Shown: in pieces, positions 32,928 to 33,801 of the stretch
Layout: each line of letters begins with the position of its first letter
Numbering within the stretch: the first letter of the stretch is position 1
Assembly (NCBI RefSeq): GCF_000241305.1
Contig: NZ_BAEH01000063.1
Location: 1 to 33,801, forward strand
DNA: 33,801 nucleotides
Reading direction: 5' to 3'
Origin: Gordonia effusa NBRC 100432
GTDB taxonomy: Bacteria > Actinomycetota > Actinomycetes > Mycobacteriales > Mycobacteriaceae
Position numbers and translations under genes: made by a program
Notes under the pieces: generated by a model
What the model was told of the DNA's origin: nothing
The model's input: only the letters and a program-made list of their open reading frames with translations
Database searches by the model: none

Positions 32928-33779
32928 TCACCTGGCCGTCCGTGCCCCGATCGCAGCCACCGCGTCGACGACTGCCTGCGGGGCGTCGAGCGAAACGAAG
33001 GTGCGGGCCCCGGGGACTTCGACGAACGTCGCATCGGGGAAAGTCGATGCTAGTCGACGACCGAGCGCCGGGGTGAAGCATCGGTCGGCCATTCCCCACA
33101 GAATGGTCACTGGCACTTTCACTTTCGACATCCGCGTGGTGGCCATGCTCATGTCGCCGAGTGCGTCGATTCCCGCGATAACCGCGGCGGCGTCGGCCTG
33201 TATCGCCGGATCGCTACGGACGGTCTGCACCATCTCGGCGGTGAGCGCCGCGTCGGGTTTGGTTGCCAGCAAACCGAATCCGAGCCACGAGTGCCGGAGC
33301 CACGTCGCGCCCATCGCGGGCATCGCAGCGCGCAAAACGGCTTTTCGTTTGAGAAGTTTGAAGACGAACTTGAATGGCTGTGGCGGGAATTTGTCGAAGG
33401 CGTCGCAGTTGGTGAGTACGACGCTTCCGACGAGATCGGGTTCAACGCCGAGCGCGAACTGACATAGGCCGCCGCCGGTGTCGTTGCCGACCAGTGTGGC
33501 GTCGTTGAGGTTGAAGGCGTGGACGAACTCGCGGATCAGTTGGGCGACAGCCGGTGGAGTGACGTCGTTACCGGTTGGTACTGGAAGTCGATGTGCTCCC
33601 AGCGGAAAGGTTGGGACGTAGCTGCGGTAACCCGCCGCGGCGAGCCGTTGCGCGACCTCGCGCCACAGCAATCCGTTGACCAGAACGCCGTGTACGAACA
33701 GCACCGGCTGATGTGCTGACTCTTCGGGGCCGTAGACGTCGTACTCGATCTGACCGGAGGGCAATTCTGCGAGTGGCAT
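32928..33779 (-). CDS. Alpha/beta hydrolase with Asp nucleophile and no catalytic His
   Basis: Alpha/beta-hydrolase fold protein of 283 residues. The oxyanion region is LFVHGVLVNGLLW. The nucleophile elbow GNDTGGG places Asp100 where haloalkane dehalogenases and epoxide hydrolases have their nucleophile. A candidate acid is Asp232 (WGMADRCF). Where the catalytic histidine should be, in the usual GAxHFxxxDxP segment, the sequence reads GARTFVSLDAP, with Thr260 instead. An Asp nucleophile without a histidine could form but not easily hydrolyse an ester intermediate, so the protein may be a different kind of enzyme or a binding protein. AAGGA lies eight bases before the ATG. It is complete and 22 bp from the window end. 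Confidence 0.85.
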   Translation of the reverse strand: MPLAELPSGQIEYDVYGPEESAHQPVLFVHGVLVNGLLWREVAQRLAAAGYRSYVPTFPLGAHRLPVPTGNDVTPPAVAQLIREFVHAFNLNDATLVGNDTGGGLCQFALGVEPDLVGSVVLTNCDAFDKFPPQPFKFVFKLLKRKAVLRAAMPAMGATWLRHSWLGFGLLATKPDAALTAEMVQTVRSDPAIQADAAAVIAGIDALGDMSMATTRMSKVKVPVTILWGMADRCFTPALGRRLASTFPDATFVEVPGARTFVSLDAPQAVVDAVAAIGARTAR

Positions 33780-33801
33780 GCGCGCTATCCTTCGACGGTA
33801 C

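Overview
The window looks like ordinary chromosome of a mycolic-acid actinobacterium (Mycobacteriales; Gordonia/Williamsia/Rhodococcus-like is my best guess, the genus cannot be fixed from this sequence). The evidence is high GC, frequent GTG starts, a PhoP-PhoR pair very close to the Mycobacterium tuberculosis proteins, a Corynebacterium-type mycothiol-dependent arsenate reductase, and a gene order (phoP-phoR-HIT ... purD-Tat esterase-TetR-purB-purC-ptrB-emrB-like ... purS-purQ ... pepC) that, from memory, follows the M. tuberculosis Rv0757-Rv0800 block. I see no prophage, transposase, CRISPR array, tRNA or rRNA.

Layout. 1-2204: arsenic resistance locus, with a truncated acr3 efflux gene and arsC (4-bp overlap), then cadI/arsI and arsR diverging from a control region with two ArsR-like operators. 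2208-4472: phoP-phoR preceded by three 7-bp repeats at an 11-bp period, a likely PhoP autoregulatory site. 4493-7199: HIT protein and a RecQ-type helicase, with two related 72-bp palindromic repeats, one on each side of recQ. 7269-10737: a GT2-GtrA glycosyltransferase and a YkcB-like GT39 membrane glycosyltransferase with a glycine-rich linker, probably one lipid-linked sugar transfer system. 10774-12042: LtrA-like membrane protein. 12054-18060 and 24462-25384: de novo purine genes purD, purB, purC, purS and purQ, interspersed with a Tat lipoprotein esterase, a small secreted protein and a TetR regulator. 18071-21173: prolyl oligopeptidase and nitronate monooxygenase-like gene. 21183-21244: a perfect 62-bp palindrome between convergent genes. 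21251-23304: marR and DHA2 MFS exporter operon. 23371-23917: gene-free repeat region. 23918-24400: glutathione peroxidase. 25384-28603: membrane protein, M18 aminopeptidase, membrane-anchored propeller-like protein. 28617-33779: AraC regulator, DUF1772 protein, QOR2-like oxidoreductase with divergent HxlR regulator, PH-like protein, DUF1266 protein, alpha/beta hydrolase.

A recurring theme is control. At least thirteen genes have a TANNNT hexamer 6-8 bases before their ATG or GTG, the signature of leaderless transcripts, and this resolves several start codons. Four regulators (ArsR, PhoP, MarR, HxlR) have recognisable repeat operators beside their own genes. I do not see a clearly new multi-gene system. 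The strongest items for a second look are the recQ-flanking repeats, the two TCTCGATACAC-bounded repeats (one with an internal triplication), the 62-bp palindrome, the ArsR without its usual third cysteine, and the alpha/beta hydrolase whose catalytic histidine is replaced by threonine.
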